Assembly (NCBI GenBank): GCA_009843585.1 | Contig: VYDC01000268.1 | Span: 1-6,327 of the forward strand | Reading direction: 5' to 3' | Source: Chloroflexota bacterium | GTDB taxonomy: Bacteria > Chloroflexota > Dehalococcoidia > UBA2979 | DNA length: 6,327 bases | In this document: piece after piece, positions 6,296 to 6,327 of the stretch | Position numbering within the stretch: the stretch's first letter is position 1 | Layout: the number at the start of each line of letters is the position of its first letter | The notes under the pieces: generated by a model | Seen by the model: only the letters and a program-made list of their open reading frames with translations | What the model was told of the DNA's origin: nothing | The model's database searches: none | Made by a program: the position numbers and the translations under genes

Positions 6296-6327
6296 GGCGC
6301 GGCTTCGTCGACACGCCGGGCGGGCCG
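6292..6327 (+). CDS. Start of a probable alpha/beta hydrolase, cut by window end
   Basis: GTG 6292 overlaps the TGA of the M29-like gene in GTGA. The 12 visible residues are MRRGFVDTPGGP. A FVDTPxGx start is common at the N-terminus of alpha/beta-hydrolase fold enzymes (typically followed by a HYR-type strand), so a hydrolase of ester or C-C bonds is the best guess, fitting the catabolic setting. No clear ribosome site beyond the overlap is seen. The call rests on very few residues and could be another protein. Confidence 0.45.
   Translation, partial: MRRGFVDTPGGP

Overview
The window is a compact, very GC-rich (roughly 70% or more by eye, with G/C at most third codon positions) stretch. Every gene I can support lies on the + strand in one catabolic-looking array. 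There are six complete genes and two cut by the window edges. No RNA genes, insertion sequences, CRISPR arrays or integration features are visible. Composition and gene style (GTG starts, 4-base start/stop overlaps, short gaps) fit a high-GC soil-type bacterium such as an actinomycete or a Rokubacteria/Chloroflexi-like lineage. The sequence alone does not settle the phylum.

Layout: (1) 1-413, the 3' part of a MaoC-like hot-dog hydratase; (2) 444-1427, an amidohydrolase-2 family TIM-barrel hydrolase with two usual metal ligands replaced; (3) 1424-2314, an enoyl-CoA hydratase/isomerase (crotonase) homologue overlapping gene 2 by 4 bases, with one of the two catalytic glutamates changed to Gln; (4) a 93-base gap with a plausible promoter and three copies of a 9-base repeat; (5) 2408-3547, a luciferase-like (LLM) flavin-dependent oxidoreductase; (6) 3562-4953, an AtuA/DUF1446 family protein that appears to start at a non-canonical ATC codon behind a strong Shine-Dalgarno; (7) 4956-5309, a DUF4387 small partner protein; (8) 5327-6295, an M29-aminopeptidase/NicX-like metalloenzyme; (9) 6292-end, the first codons of what looks like an alpha/beta hydrolase, overlapping gene 8 by 4 bases.

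Taken together, the genes resemble a degradation pathway. A flavin monooxygenase and a possible non-haem-iron ring-cleaving or hydrolytic enzyme (M29/NicX-like) would open a ring or chain. Hydrolases (amidohydrolase, alpha/beta hydrolase) would split lactone, amide or ester products. The crotonase, MaoC hydratase and AtuA/DUF4387 pair would process the resulting acyl-CoA or hydroxy-acid. The substrate cannot be read from the sequence. No acyl-CoA carboxylase genes, which accompany AtuA in the classical citronellol/geraniol (Atu) pathway, are present in the window. This may therefore be a different, little-described AtuA-type pathway. The most notable points are the ATC start of AtuA, the altered active sites of the amidohydrolase and crotonase, and the AtuA-DUF4387-M29-like module itself.
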